From contig NZ_CP034451.1 in the NCBI RefSeq assembly GCF_003952525.1, forward strand, positions 3,286,001 to 3,350,000: DNA of 64,000 bases, in the 5' to 3' direction. The notes below the pieces were generated by a model that was given only the letters and a program-made list of their open reading frames with translations, was not told the origin of the DNA and searched no databases. Of the stretch, positions 10,980 to 19,203 are shown piece after piece. The DNA comes from Mesorhizobium sp. M3A.F.Ca.ET.080.04.2.1 (GTDB lineage Bacteria; Pseudomonadota; Alphaproteobacteria; Rhizobiales; Rhizobiaceae). Position numbers and translations under genes: made by a program. Numbering within the stretch: position 1 is the stretch's first letter; each line of letters opens with the position of its first letter.

Positions 10980-11911
10980 GCTGCGCCTCCGATCATGCCG
11001 TTCTCGCACGCTGCCTCGATGAGGCCAGCGCGCACCGCTTCGTCCGCATCGACCGTCCTGAAGGGCAAGCCGGCCAGGTCCAAGACTGCGCCGTAAAGGT
11101 TGGCGAGCGCGCCGGAGGCGATCAACACCACCGGCGTTTCGCTGAAGCCATAGCGGCGCGTGGCCGAGGCGATCTCGCCGCCGATCAGCAGTCCGGACAG
11201 GCAGGCTGCGGCATCCTCGGATTTCAAATCCTGTAGCAGTCCCGCGGCGCGGATCGCGAACAGCTTCGAAATGACGTCGCCGCCCTCGCCCAGCGCCTGC
11301 TCGCACCATTGGCGGAAGAAAGGATTGTCCGCCGCCACCGGGGCCGGATGCTCGCCTAGCGAATGTTTCAGGATCGAATGCGCGGACAGCACCGAAAACA
11401 GCTCGCCCGTCGGCCAGGTGCCGAAGCCGGCGACCGCGCCGTCCTCGACCACGACCCATTTCGAATGCGTCCCGGGCATGCAGACAAGGTGGCGGCCATT
11501 TGCCGGCAGGCCGGCGCCGGCAAGCTGGGTCTCCTCGCCGCGCATGACATCCGGCGCGTCGGCCAGGCGCTGCGCCAGCCCCGGCACGATGCGGACATCG
11601 CGGCGCTCGCTCTCGATGCGGGCGGCGCCGCGCAAAATGGCGCCGATCGGCGCCGGCACGCCGACATAGGGCGCCTCGAGCCAGCCCTGGCGCGAACCCG
11701 CCATGCCGCAGATGATCACCGGCAGCGCCTGGGGAGCGCCCATGGCGGCAAGATGTCCCTCCAGCACCTTCGCAAAACCTTTTTCGCGCGCGGTGATCAG
11801 CCCGTCATCGCTTCGCCGCTCGGCAAGCACCTTGCCGGAAGCATCGAGCAGCCAGGCCCTGAGCCTTGTCGTGCCCCAGTCGAGCGCGGCGATCGCCGGG
11901 GCGCCGCTCAA
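10976..11911 (-). CDS. dgoK: 2-dehydro-3-deoxygalactonokinase
   Basis: A 311-residue sugar kinase of the DgoK family (actin-like ATPase fold). The phosphate-1 motif IAALDWGTTRLRAWLLDASG is at the N-terminus. VCMPGTHSKWVVVEDG and ATRRYGFSETPVVLIASGAL are further family blocks. It phosphorylates 2-dehydro-3-deoxygalactonate at O6. The start is TTG at 11911, overlapping the SDR stop as TTGA, with GGAGG just upstream. Its product feeds DgoA. No galactonate dehydratase is visible in the window, so that step must be encoded elsewhere. Confidence 0.93.
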   Translation of the reverse strand: MSGAPAIAALDWGTTRLRAWLLDASGKVLAERRSDDGLITAREKGFAKVLEGHLAAMGAPQALPVIICGMAGSRQGWLEAPYVGVPAPIGAILRGAARIESERRDVRIVPGLAQRLADAPDVMRGEETQLAGAGLPANGRHLVCMPGTHSKWVVVEDGAVAGFGTWPTGELFSVLSAHSILKHSLGEHPAPVAADNPFFRQWCEQALGEGGDVISKLFAIRAAGLLQDLKSEDAAACLSGLLIGGEIASATRRYGFSETPVVLIASGALANLYGAVLDLAGLPFRTVDADEAVRAGLIEAACENGMIGGAA

Positions 11912-12675
11912 AGGAAGCCTCCGTCGACGATCAGCATCTGCGCCGTCAGCATGCGCGAGGCGTCGGACGCCAGGAACAAAACCGTGCCGACGACGTCGTC
12001 GGGTTGCATGACCTCCTTGATGCACTGCTTGGCGACATGGGCGGCGAGCGAGCCTTCGGTGACCCAGAGCTTCTGCTGCCGCTCGGTGATCACCCAGCCC
12101 GGCGCGATCGCGTTGACGCGGATGCGGTCGGCGCCAAGCTTGCCGGCAAGGCCCTTGGTGAGGCCGAGTATGCCGGCCTTGGCAGCGGTATAGGCCGGCA
12201 TGTCGGGGTGGTTGATGAGATAGGAGGTCGAGGTGAAGTTGATGATCGAGCCGCCCCCGGCGCGCTTCATGCCGGGCGCCACAGCCTGCGCGGTGAAGAA
12301 GTGCGGCCGCAGGTTGATGGCCAGATTATTATCCCAGAACTCGACGGTGACGTCTTCCACCGCATGCCGGTCGTCGAGCGCCGCGTTGTTGACGAGCACG
12401 GTGACGTCGCCATGCGCTTCAGCCGCCTTCGCCGCCGAAACGCGCAGGGCCTCGACGTCGCGCAGGTCGGTCTTGAGATAGAGCGGCCGCCGGCCAAGCT
12501 CCTTTTCCAGGCGGTCGGCAAGCGCCCTGCTGGGCTTGTCGGCGATGTCGAGAAAGGCGACCCTGGCGCCCTGCCGCATGAAGCCTTCCGTCAGCGCGGC
12601 GCCGATGCCGGAGCCGCCGCCGGTGATCAGCACCGAGGCGCCGTCGAGGTCGGCGAAACGCGCCGATGGCATCAT
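11908..12675 (-). CDS. SDR-family sugar dehydrogenase (probable galactose-type)
   Basis: A 255-residue classical short-chain dehydrogenase. The NAD(P) motif is TGGGSGIG (18-25), NNAA follows near residue 96-99, and the catalytic serine, Tyr162 and Lys166 (YTAAK) are in place. First gene of a four-gene operon (SDR, dgoK, dgoA, lactonase) in which every junction overlaps. Context suggests oxidation of an aldose such as D-galactose to its lactone, the first De Ley-Doudoroff step, but SDR substrate cannot be read from sequence. ATG at 12675 follows GGAGAAAGAG; the next codon is also ATG. Confidence 0.88.
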   Translation of the reverse strand: MMPSARFADLDGASVLITGGGSGIGAALTEGFMRQGARVAFLDIADKPSRALADRLEKELGRRPLYLKTDLRDVEALRVSAAKAAEAHGDVTVLVNNAALDDRHAVEDVTVEFWDNNLAINLRPHFFTAQAVAPGMKRAGGGSIINFTSTSYLINHPDMPAYTAAKAGILGLTKGLAGKLGADRIRVNAIAPGWVITERQQKLWVTEGSLAAHVAKQCIKEVMQPDDVVGTVLFLASDASRMLTAQMLIVDGGFL

Positions 12676-12740
12676 GATCTCTTTCTCCCTTTGGCCGGCG
12701 CGCATCCTAGCCAGAGACGTCGTCCGGGCAAGGGAGAAAC

Positions 12741-12766
12741 GTCAGATTTTCGCGCTTATGTCTGAC
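12741..12766. promoter_or_regulatory. Possible operator upstream of the sugar operon
   Basis: GTCAGA (12741-12746) and its inverse TCTGAC (12761-12766) lie 14 bases apart, 66-91 bases upstream of the SDR start. Spacing and position would suit a repressor of the operon, but no regulator gene is adjacent. Short arms make this tentative. Confidence 0.3.
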
Positions 12767-12827
12767 AAAAGCACATGGAGACGTCCGCAGCCGGCGGACC
12801 GGGCCCGGCGGAGGACGGATAGGCCGG

Positions 12828-14180
12828 TCAGATCGCCTTGGCGTGCAGCGCGCCGCGATAGGAATCGCGCAGGTAGCCGAGCGTGGCGTCGGCGTCGACC
12901 GGCTTGCCGAACAGATAGCCCTGGCCGCCGGCGCAGCCGAACTGGACGAGGCGGTCGGCCTGCGCCTCTTCCTCGATGCCTTCGGCGACGACGTCCATGC
13001 CGAGCCCTTCGCACATGGCAAGAATGGCGCGGATGATATGCTCCGACGGCCGGTCGTCGAGAATGGAGGCGACGAAGGCGCGATCGATCTTGAGCTTGTC
13101 GAAATGGAACTCGCGCAGGCGTCCAAGCGAGGACTGGCCGGTGCCGAAATCGTCGAGCGAGACACGGATGCCGACACGGCGCAGATCGGCGACGATCTTT
13201 TCGGCCGAAGCCGGATCGTTCATCAGGCCGGTCTCGGTGATCTCGATCTCCAGCCGGCGCGGATCGAAGCCGGTGCGGTCGAGGATCGCCAGGATGTGCA
13301 GGCCGGTGTTCTGGTCGACGAGCTGCGAGGGCGACAGATTGAAGGACAGGAACAGATCCTTCGGCCAGCTGCGAGCCGCTTCGGTCGCCTTGCGCAGCAC
13401 GAGCTGCGAGAGCGGGCCGATGATGCCGCGCTCCTCGGCGATCGGGATGAAGACGCTTGGCGGCACCATGCCGAGGTCGCGATCGGTCCAGCGCGCCAGG
13501 GTCTCGAAACCGATGGTGCGGCGGGTGTTGAGATCGACGATGGGCTGGAAATGCGGCTCGACCTCGCCGGCCGAGACGGCGCGGCGCAGCGCCTGCTCGA
13601 TGCGGGTGACGCGCTTGGCGGCCTCCTCCATCTCGCGGGTATAGACGACGACGCGGCCACGGCCCGAACGCTTGGCGTGATAGAGCGCGGTTTCGGCCTT
13701 GTTGAGCAGGATCTCGGTGGTCTCGTCGCCGGAATAATACAGCGAGCAGCCGACCGAGGCGGAGAGTCTAGCGGTGCGCTCGCCGACATCATAAGGCGCC
13801 GAAAGAATCTCGATGAGCATGCGCGACTTCTCGGCCGCCGCCTCCTCGCTGAACACCATCGGGTAGAGGAAGGCGAACTCGTCGGCGCCGATGCGGCAGA
13901 CGGTGGAATAGCTGTCCATCGAGGCGCGCAGCCGCATCGCCACCTGGATCAGGATGTCGTCGCCGGCCTTATGGCCGAACAGGTCGTTGATCGGCTTGAA
14001 GCCATCGAGATCGAGAATGCCGACTGTGAAGGGCGCCGGGTCGTCGGCGCGGTCGCTGATCAGGCGATCGACCTTGTCGACGAAGCGACGATGGTTGCCA
14101 AGCCCGGTCAGCGGATCGGTGAGGGCCAGATCCGTGCTTTCCCTGCCTGGCTGCCCGGTGCCAAACGTCGTTTGCATCAT
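12828..14180 (-). CDS. GGDEF-EAL bifunctional cyclic-di-GMP protein
   Basis: A 450-residue soluble protein. The GGDEF domain (about 18-180) starts with LTDPLTGLGNHRRF and has GADEF (98-102) in place of GGDEF. The EAL domain (about 195-445) has ETL (226-228) in place of EAL but keeps FNLSPSQL, EITETG, DDFGTGQSSL, KIDRAFV and the loop VVAEGIE. No sensor domain or membrane helix precedes it. The phosphodiesterase site therefore looks intact while cyclase activity is uncertain, since the second glycine of GGDEF helps hold GTP. The first two codons are both ATG. It is separated from the glycosylation operon upstream by a 22-bp palindrome. Confidence 0.93.
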   Translation of the reverse strand: MMQTTFGTGQPGRESTDLALTDPLTGLGNHRRFVDKVDRLISDRADDPAPFTVGILDLDGFKPINDLFGHKAGDDILIQVAMRLRASMDSYSTVCRIGADEFAFLYPMVFSEEAAAEKSRMLIEILSAPYDVGERTARLSASVGCSLYYSGDETTEILLNKAETALYHAKRSGRGRVVVYTREMEEAAKRVTRIEQALRRAVSAGEVEPHFQPIVDLNTRRTIGFETLARWTDRDLGMVPPSVFIPIAEERGIIGPLSQLVLRKATEAARSWPKDLFLSFNLSPSQLVDQNTGLHILAILDRTGFDPRRLEIEITETGLMNDPASAEKIVADLRRVGIRVSLDDFGTGQSSLGRLREFHFDKLKIDRAFVASILDDRPSEHIIRAILAMCEGLGMDVVAEGIEEEAQADRLVQFGCAGGQGYLFGKPVDADATLGYLRDSYRGALHAKAI

Positions 14181-14240
14181 GTCCCTGTGGTGACTTCGAT
14201 ATTTGCGCGGAGACTGGCAGGAAACCCTTTAGGAAGCGTA

Positions 14241-14262
14241 TCGAAAAAATCGATTTTTTCGA
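14241..14262. terminator. 22-bp perfect A/T-run palindrome
   Basis: A perfect palindrome centred on ATCGAT, with six A on one side and six T on the other. It starts 24 bases downstream of the end of the GT-C gene and 61 bases upstream of the GGDEF-EAL gene. On the minus strand the stem carries a T run, so it could end the glycosylation transcript. It could equally be a regulator site for the next gene. Confidence 0.45.
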
Positions 14263-14285
14263 CCCCCGAACGGCATGCTCCGCAA

Positions 14286-16103
14286 TCAGCCCGCGTGCCT
14301 GACGCGATAGAGCTCGATCATGCTGCCCCTGGTCTCCGCGACGGGTTCGAGCCAGTCCGGAATGCTGCCGTTGATCAGCCCGGCCAGGAAGCCGCCTGGG
14401 GCCTTCCTGGCCAGCAGGACGCTTTCGGGGCTGCCGGGGCAGACCGCGACCAGGCCGACGCCATGTGCATGCACGATCCGTCGCGCGTCGTCGGCCGAGC
14501 CGAGGAAAGCGTCGAGTGCCAGGAGGTTGCCGGCGATGTTGCGGTGATAGGGGCCGGCAAAGACGCGATGCGCGGTAAAGGCCAGGATCGGCGAGCCGAG
14601 ATTGGAAGTGGCAAGCACGGTGGTGCCGGGAATGCGGCCGAGCGACGCGAAGCTGGCCTTGTTCTCGCAGGCTTTGTCGGCGGTCCCCTCATCGGCGGGG
14701 GACGCGCTTCCTTCCAGAGCCAAGGACGTTGCGGCTGCGGCGCCGGTCCAGACCGGATTGACCGAGACCAGCCAGACGGCGGCCAGGCGCAGCGCTACCC
14801 CGACAGAGGAATTTGTCGCCGCGCGGGCGCGCCATTTCGCAATCCAAGCGGAAAGAGGGATCAGCGCAAAGGCGATCGAGAATGTGGTGCCGCGCACCTG
14901 CCAGACGCCGACGAGGAAAGAAGCGACAAGAAGCGCGCCGACGAGGCTGTCCTGGCGGCGCCAGCCGCCTCGGCCCAGGCGCAGCGCCATCAGAGCGAGC
15001 GCCAGGAAGGACGTGCCGTAGCGGGCGGCCACGCGCCTGGGATCATGAGTTATAAGTGTCACGAGCGACTGGGCTTCCTCGATGTGATCGAGCCAGAGCT
15101 CCTTGAGACGCGGGTCGAGGGTGGCGTAGGGCGCGGCCAGGCATTGCGGAAAGAAGGCCATCACGACAGCGCCGAGCACGATGGCAAGCAAGCCCAGACA
15201 GAGCAGGCGCCGCAGCCAGTCGCGAGAGGCCACGTCGACCGACGCAATCGCCGACAACCCTGCACCGGCAATGGCGGCGACGACGAACTGCGCCGTCGAG
15301 AAGGCATCGCATTGAGCCTCGCCCCAGGCTGACGCCGGAATGGTGGCAGCGAAGACGAGCGTCGAAACGCCCGCGAAGCCGAGACCGAAATCGCGGGCGA
15401 TGGCGCGCTCGCCGGCGCCGTCGACGACGTACAGCAGCGACACGCAGACGCCGAGTGTGGCGACATAGGGCAGGGTCTCCATCCCGACAGCGAGGGTCAG
15501 CGCGGCGCAGAGGCCGGAAAACAGGGCCGCCGTCCTCTGGGCCGGCGCTTCGAGCAGCAGGGCGAGGCTCGCCATGGTCAGCATGAGCTGGACGTTGTGA
15601 TGATCGAGCGCAGCGGGCCAATAGATGCCGACGAAATTATAAGCGGCGGCGCCGATCACGACCGACGGCAGCACCGCGCCCCCACCGGCGAAATTGCGCG
15701 CGGCGCGCGCGGTGAAGAACAGCGTCGCCAACAACAACAGTGCCGGCCAGAGGACCTGGGCCACCGCTTCGGCGAGCGGCATGCTGCCGGTCAGCGCGTA
15801 AGCGGCCATGATGAGGGTGGCGATCGGGACGTCGACCAGCCTTGACCAGTGCATGACGAAGCCGCCCTCCGGGCCCATTCTGTACTGATGAAGGTCGAAC
15901 CAGCCCTGGCCGTTCAGCAGGTCGCGCACTTCGACAAGCCGCAGCAGATTGTCGTTGTTGCCGGCATCGGCCAGCGGGCGAAAGCCTGTGGCGGCGCTGA
16001 CCGTGAGCACGACCAGGGCTGCCAACAGCGCCAGCATGAGATCCTTTGTCCAAGAGCGGCCGGTTGCATCCTTGGGGAGCTGCACAGGATTCATGAGGGT
16101 CAC
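14286..16103 (-). CDS. GT-C type polytopic glycosyltransferase-like membrane protein
   Basis: A 605-residue protein with about eleven membrane helices. The first periplasmic loop has the signature NNDNLLRLVEVRDLLNGQGW, then MHWSRLVDVPIA. Similar D-x-D/N-x-R-L-V loops mark GT-C enzymes using polyprenyl-phosphate sugars (the STT3/PMT fold group). The C-terminal 100 residues are soluble and probably periplasmic. GTG at 16103 has GGAAG eight bases upstream; ATG at 16094 is an alternative. It follows gtrA and a GtrB-like transferase, so it likely moves a lipid-linked sugar onto an envelope glycan. The acceptor is unknown. Confidence 0.75.
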   Translation of the reverse strand: MTLMNPVQLPKDATGRSWTKDLMLALLAALVVLTVSAATGFRPLADAGNNDNLLRLVEVRDLLNGQGWFDLHQYRMGPEGGFVMHWSRLVDVPIATLIMAAYALTGSMPLAEAVAQVLWPALLLLATLFFTARAARNFAGGGAVLPSVVIGAAAYNFVGIYWPAALDHHNVQLMLTMASLALLLEAPAQRTAALFSGLCAALTLAVGMETLPYVATLGVCVSLLYVVDGAGERAIARDFGLGFAGVSTLVFAATIPASAWGEAQCDAFSTAQFVVAAIAGAGLSAIASVDVASRDWLRRLLCLGLLAIVLGAVVMAFFPQCLAAPYATLDPRLKELWLDHIEEAQSLVTLITHDPRRVAARYGTSFLALALMALRLGRGGWRRQDSLVGALLVASFLVGVWQVRGTTFSIAFALIPLSAWIAKWRARAATNSSVGVALRLAAVWLVSVNPVWTGAAAATSLALEGSASPADEGTADKACENKASFASLGRIPGTTVLATSNLGSPILAFTAHRVFAGPYHRNIAGNLLALDAFLGSADDARRIVHAHGVGLVAVCPGSPESVLLARKAPGGFLAGLINGSIPDWLEPVAETRGSMIELYRVRHAG

Positions 16104-16193
16104 GGAGGTAACTTCCAGCGTGTTTTCGGCGCAGGCTAGGCCGCTTCGTTCAACAAAGCGTAAAACCGCTTGCCCAAGGCGGCGCGGCCGCGG

Positions 16194-16592
16194 CTAGTCG
16201 CGAGCCGGAAACACCCAAACCGATGACAGGACATAGCTCACCGCGCTCGCCGCAACGGTGGTCAATGCCGACATCGAGAGCGGCGACATGGCAAGATCCG
16301 TCACCGCCACATGCGACACCAGACCGGAGAAGGCGGCGCATCCGACCTGCAGCGCAAGATAGCGCGGCATCGCCTCGGCATGGTCGTGCTGGCCGCCGAA
16401 GGTCCAACTGCGCTGCGCCGAATAGGCGACGACGAAGCTGACCGCATAGGCGGCGACACTGCCGGTGAACGGCGAAAGTCCGAGCGAGACCAGCAGCCAG
16501 GACAGGGCGAACAGAAGCAGGGCGGCGCCGACGCCCACGGTGAGAAACCGGAAAAGGCGGGTCTGCAGAAAGGGAGTCAAGGCCCGGTTCAT
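16194..16592 (-). CDS. GtrA-like flippase family protein
   Basis: A 132-residue protein with four membrane helices of the GtrA/DPMS3 family (PF04138). RFLTVGVGAALLLFALSWLL opens helix 1, SFVVAYSAQRSWTFGG is the family-typical loop, and VSYVLSSVWVFPARD the end. GtrA proteins are thought to flip, or help present, polyprenyl-phosphate-linked glucose. Its start overlaps the stop of the glycosyltransferase gene (ATGA), so the two are translationally coupled. Confidence 0.9.
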   Translation of the reverse strand: MNRALTPFLQTRLFRFLTVGVGAALLLFALSWLLVSLGLSPFTGSVAAYAVSFVVAYSAQRSWTFGGQHDHAEAMPRYLALQVGCAAFSGLVSHVAVTDLAMSPLSMSALTTVAASAVSYVLSSVWVFPARD

Positions 16593-17839
16593 GCGGCCTG
16601 GCCCAACCGCGCATCGTCGGCCGAGCCGGCTGAGGCGGCTTTCAGCCGCTTGACCGGTATTTCCAGGACGCCGAGCAGGAACGCCGAGAAGAAGGCCTGC
16701 AGCGAGATGACGATCAGGCTCAGGCCCAGCACGACGACGCGCGGAATTGCCGGATCATCCAAGGGGCCGAATCCGAGGCTCGCCCAACGCAAAAGTGCAT
16801 AACCGAAGAACAGCGCACCGCCGGCAAAGCAAATGCCGGCATTGGCCGCGAGGCGGTCGGTGCTGATGGTTCTGGTCAGCCAATCCGATCGCCTGTTCGG
16901 CGGCAGAATGCCGGTTATCTCGGCATAGTAGCGCGAGATGGCGCCGAAGGTGAGAAGCTGGACGCCCACCACCACCATGAAGCAGGCCGCGACGAATGTG
17001 TTGAGGTCGAGCGACAGGTTGTCGATCACCTGCAGCGGGCCCAGCAGCAACAGCGTCACCAGCAGCGCGCCAAGGCTGAGCAGCACGGTGCCGGGTATGA
17101 AGAACATCCAGCGCGGATTGTGCACCAGCAGGAACTTCAGATGGCGCCAGCCGTCCCGCCAGGTGCGCAGGTGCGGCGGACGGCTGCGGCCGTCGGGCTT
17201 CAGCGTGGTCGGCACCTCCTCTATGCGCAAACCCGCAAGGGCGCTGCGAACCACCATCTCGCTGGCGAATTCCATGCCGCTCGTCTGCAGGTCGAGCTTC
17301 CTGATACGCTCGGCGTTGAACCCCCTGAGCCCGCAATGGAAGTCACCCGTCTTGATGCGGAAGAACAGCCGGCCGATGAAGCTGAGCACGGGGTTGCCGA
17401 GATAGCGGTGCAGGACGGGCATGGCGCCAGGCTCGATGCCGCCCTGGAAGCGGTTGCCCATGACCAGATCCGCGCCGTCGCGCAGGCGCGAGACGAAGGC
17501 CTCGAGCGCGCCGAAATCATAGCTGTCGTCCGCGTCGCCCATGATGATGTAGCGGCCCCTGGCGGCGGCGATGCCGCCCATGAGCGCGGCACCATAGCCC
17601 TTCTGCGCCACCGGAACGACCTGGGCGCCGTTGTCCGCCGCGATCTGCTGGGAGCCGTCCGAGCTGCCATTGTCGGCGATCAGCACCTCGCCGGCGACAC
17701 CCGCCCTGTCGAGGAACGCCCGCGCCTTGCGGATGCAGGTGGCGAGCGTCTCGGCCTCGTTGAGGCACGGCATGAGGATGGTGAGTTCGAGTTCCTCGGC
17801 CGAGGCGGTGCGAATGGCGGTGACGGCGTTCATGGTCAT
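16589..17839 (-). CDS. GT2 family polyprenyl-phosphate glycosyltransferase (GtrB/DPM1-like)
   Basis: About 416 residues. The N-terminal GT-A domain begins LTILMPCLNEAETLATCI, with the nucleotide-sugar site VLIADNGSSDGS and the metal-binding DADDSYDF. This is followed by FHCGLRGF and two or more C-terminal membrane segments. It should transfer a sugar from a nucleotide donor to undecaprenyl phosphate. Several starts are possible (17905, 17881, 17839); I prefer 17839 because similarity begins after it. First gene of the GT2-GtrA-GT-C operon, the same three roles as phage gtrB-gtrA-gtr serotype-conversion cassettes. Confidence 0.88.
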   Translation of the reverse strand: MTMNAVTAIRTASAEELELTILMPCLNEAETLATCIRKARAFLDRAGVAGEVLIADNGSSDGSQQIAADNGAQVVPVAQKGYGAALMGGIAAARGRYIIMGDADDSYDFGALEAFVSRLRDGADLVMGNRFQGGIEPGAMPVLHRYLGNPVLSFIGRLFFRIKTGDFHCGLRGFNAERIRKLDLQTSGMEFASEMVVRSALAGLRIEEVPTTLKPDGRSRPPHLRTWRDGWRHLKFLLVHNPRWMFFIPGTVLLSLGALLVTLLLLGPLQVIDNLSLDLNTFVAACFMVVVGVQLLTFGAISRYYAEITGILPPNRRSDWLTRTISTDRLAANAGICFAGGALFFGYALLRWASLGFGPLDDPAIPRVVVLGLSLIVISLQAFFSAFLLGVLEIPVKRLKAASAGSADDARLGQAA

Positions 17840-18040
17840 TGTTCCATCGGCGACCCCTCCGGCTTCGTCCGGCGAGGGCATTCGGCGCTCACCCTTGCAC
17901 GGCAAGGCTTAAGAAAACGATGACGCGCGGCATCATCTTGTCTCCATTGGCCGGCGAGACGAGGTTGCGGCGGCCTTGCCGGCAATCTTGCAAATGACGC
18001 GATTGGCAGGAGCCGCCGAGTTCCCTATATCGGCGTTACT

Positions 18041-18091
18041 CGACGCAATTCCGGACCGAAAACCGCCGGGCACTTTTCCTGGGATTGCTCG
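18041..18091. repeat. Palindromic intergenic repeat (family A hairpin)
   Basis: CGACGCAATTCC...GGGATTGCTCG with the core CGAAAACCGCCGGGCACTTT. It matches the elements at 50788 and 61589 closely. It ends about 20 bases before the gshB start and overlaps the place where its promoter or leader would be. Confidence 0.8.
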
Positions 18092-18110
18092 ACCCCGCCG
18101 GAGACCGCAG

Positions 18111-19052
18111 ATGCCGCTCAAGATCGCCGTCCAGATGGACCATGTTTCCACCGTGTCGATCGCCGGCGACACGAGCTTCGCGCTGTCGCTGGAGGCGCAG
18201 CGGCGCGGCCACAAGCTCTACCACTACACGCCCGACCGGCTGTCGATGCAGGGCGGCAAGGTGTTCGCGCGCGTCGAGGAGATGCAGGTGCGCGACGAGA
18301 AGGGCAGCCACTATGCGCTGGGCGAGCCGGTGCGCACCGATCTCGCGGAGATGGACGTGGTGCTGCTGAGGCAGGACCCGCCCTTCGACATGAACTACAT
18401 CACCACCACGCACATGCTGGAGCGGATCCATCCGAAGACTCTGGTGGTCAACGACCCAGCCTGGGTGCGCAACAGCCCGGAAAAGATCTTCGTCACGGAA
18501 TTTCCCGACCTGATGCCGGAAACGCTGATCACCAAGGATCCGCAGGAAGTGGCGGCCTTCCGCAGGGCGTTCGGCGACATCATCATCAAGCCGCTCTACG
18601 GCAATGGCGGCGCCGGCATCTTCCACCTGCACGAGGCCGACCGCAACCTCGCCTCGCTGCTCGAGATGTTCGGCCAGCTGTTCCGCGAGCCCTATATCGT
18701 GCAGCGCTATCTGAAGGACGTGCGCAAGGGCGACAAGCGCATCATCCTGATCGACGGCGAGCCGGTCGGCGCCATCAACCGCGTGCCGGCCGAGCACGAT
18801 TCGCGGTCCAACATGCATGTCGGCGGCCGCGCCGAGAAGACCGAGCTGACGGCACGCGAGCGCGAGATCTGCGCCCGCATCGGGCCGTCGCTGCGGGAGC
18901 GCGGCTTCATCCTGGTCGGCATCGACGTGATCGGCGACTACATGACCGAGATCAACGTCACCTCGCCGACCGGCGTGCGCGAAGTGCGGCGTTTCGGCGG
19001 TGCCGATATCGCCAGCCTGTTCTGGGACTGCGTCGAGGGGAAGAAGGGCTAG
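18111..19052 (+). CDS. gshB: Glutathione synthetase
   Basis: A 313-residue ATP-grasp ligase joining gamma-glutamylcysteine and glycine, the second step of glutathione synthesis. N-terminal block [20 protein letters not shown], substrate-binding [21 protein letters not shown]-grasp segments [14 protein letters not shown] and [11 protein letters not shown], and the metal/ATP end [13 protein letters not shown] are all present. The ATG at 18111 has GGAG seven bases upstream; an in-frame extension to 17976 would run through the palindromic repeat and is rejected. It probably stands alone. Confidence 0.97.
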   Translation: MPLKIAVQMDHVSTVSIAGDTSFALSLEAQRRGHKLYHYTPDRLSMQGGKVFARVEEMQVRDEKGSHYALGEPVRTDLAEMDVVLLRQDPPFDMNYITTTHMLERIHPKTLVVNDPAWVRNSPEKIFVTEFPDLMPETLITKDPQEVAAFRRAFGDIIIKPLYGNGGAGIFHLHEADRNLASLLEMFGQLFREPYIVQRYLKDVRKGDKRIILIDGEPVGAINRVPAEHDSRSNMHVGGRAEKTELTAREREICARIGPSLRERGFILVGIDVIGDYMTEINVTSPTGVREVRRFGGADIASLFWDCVEGKKG

Positions 19053-19203
19053 CTCCTCTCTGCCGCCGGGGCGCGGGACCTGCCATGGCAAATGTTCCCG
19101 TAATGTTCTTGATCAAAGCGAAAATCTGTGGTTGTCTAACCTGACCTCGCTCGCGGCCTGATCGCAAAGCCGCGTGCGAGCCGCAGCGGGGGGTTCAGAC
19201 AAG

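Noticed and set aside
12843..15332. An 829-codon plus-strand frame opposite the GGDEF-EAL and GT-C genes
   Set aside because: It crosses two real genes and their gap and has no recognisable domain.
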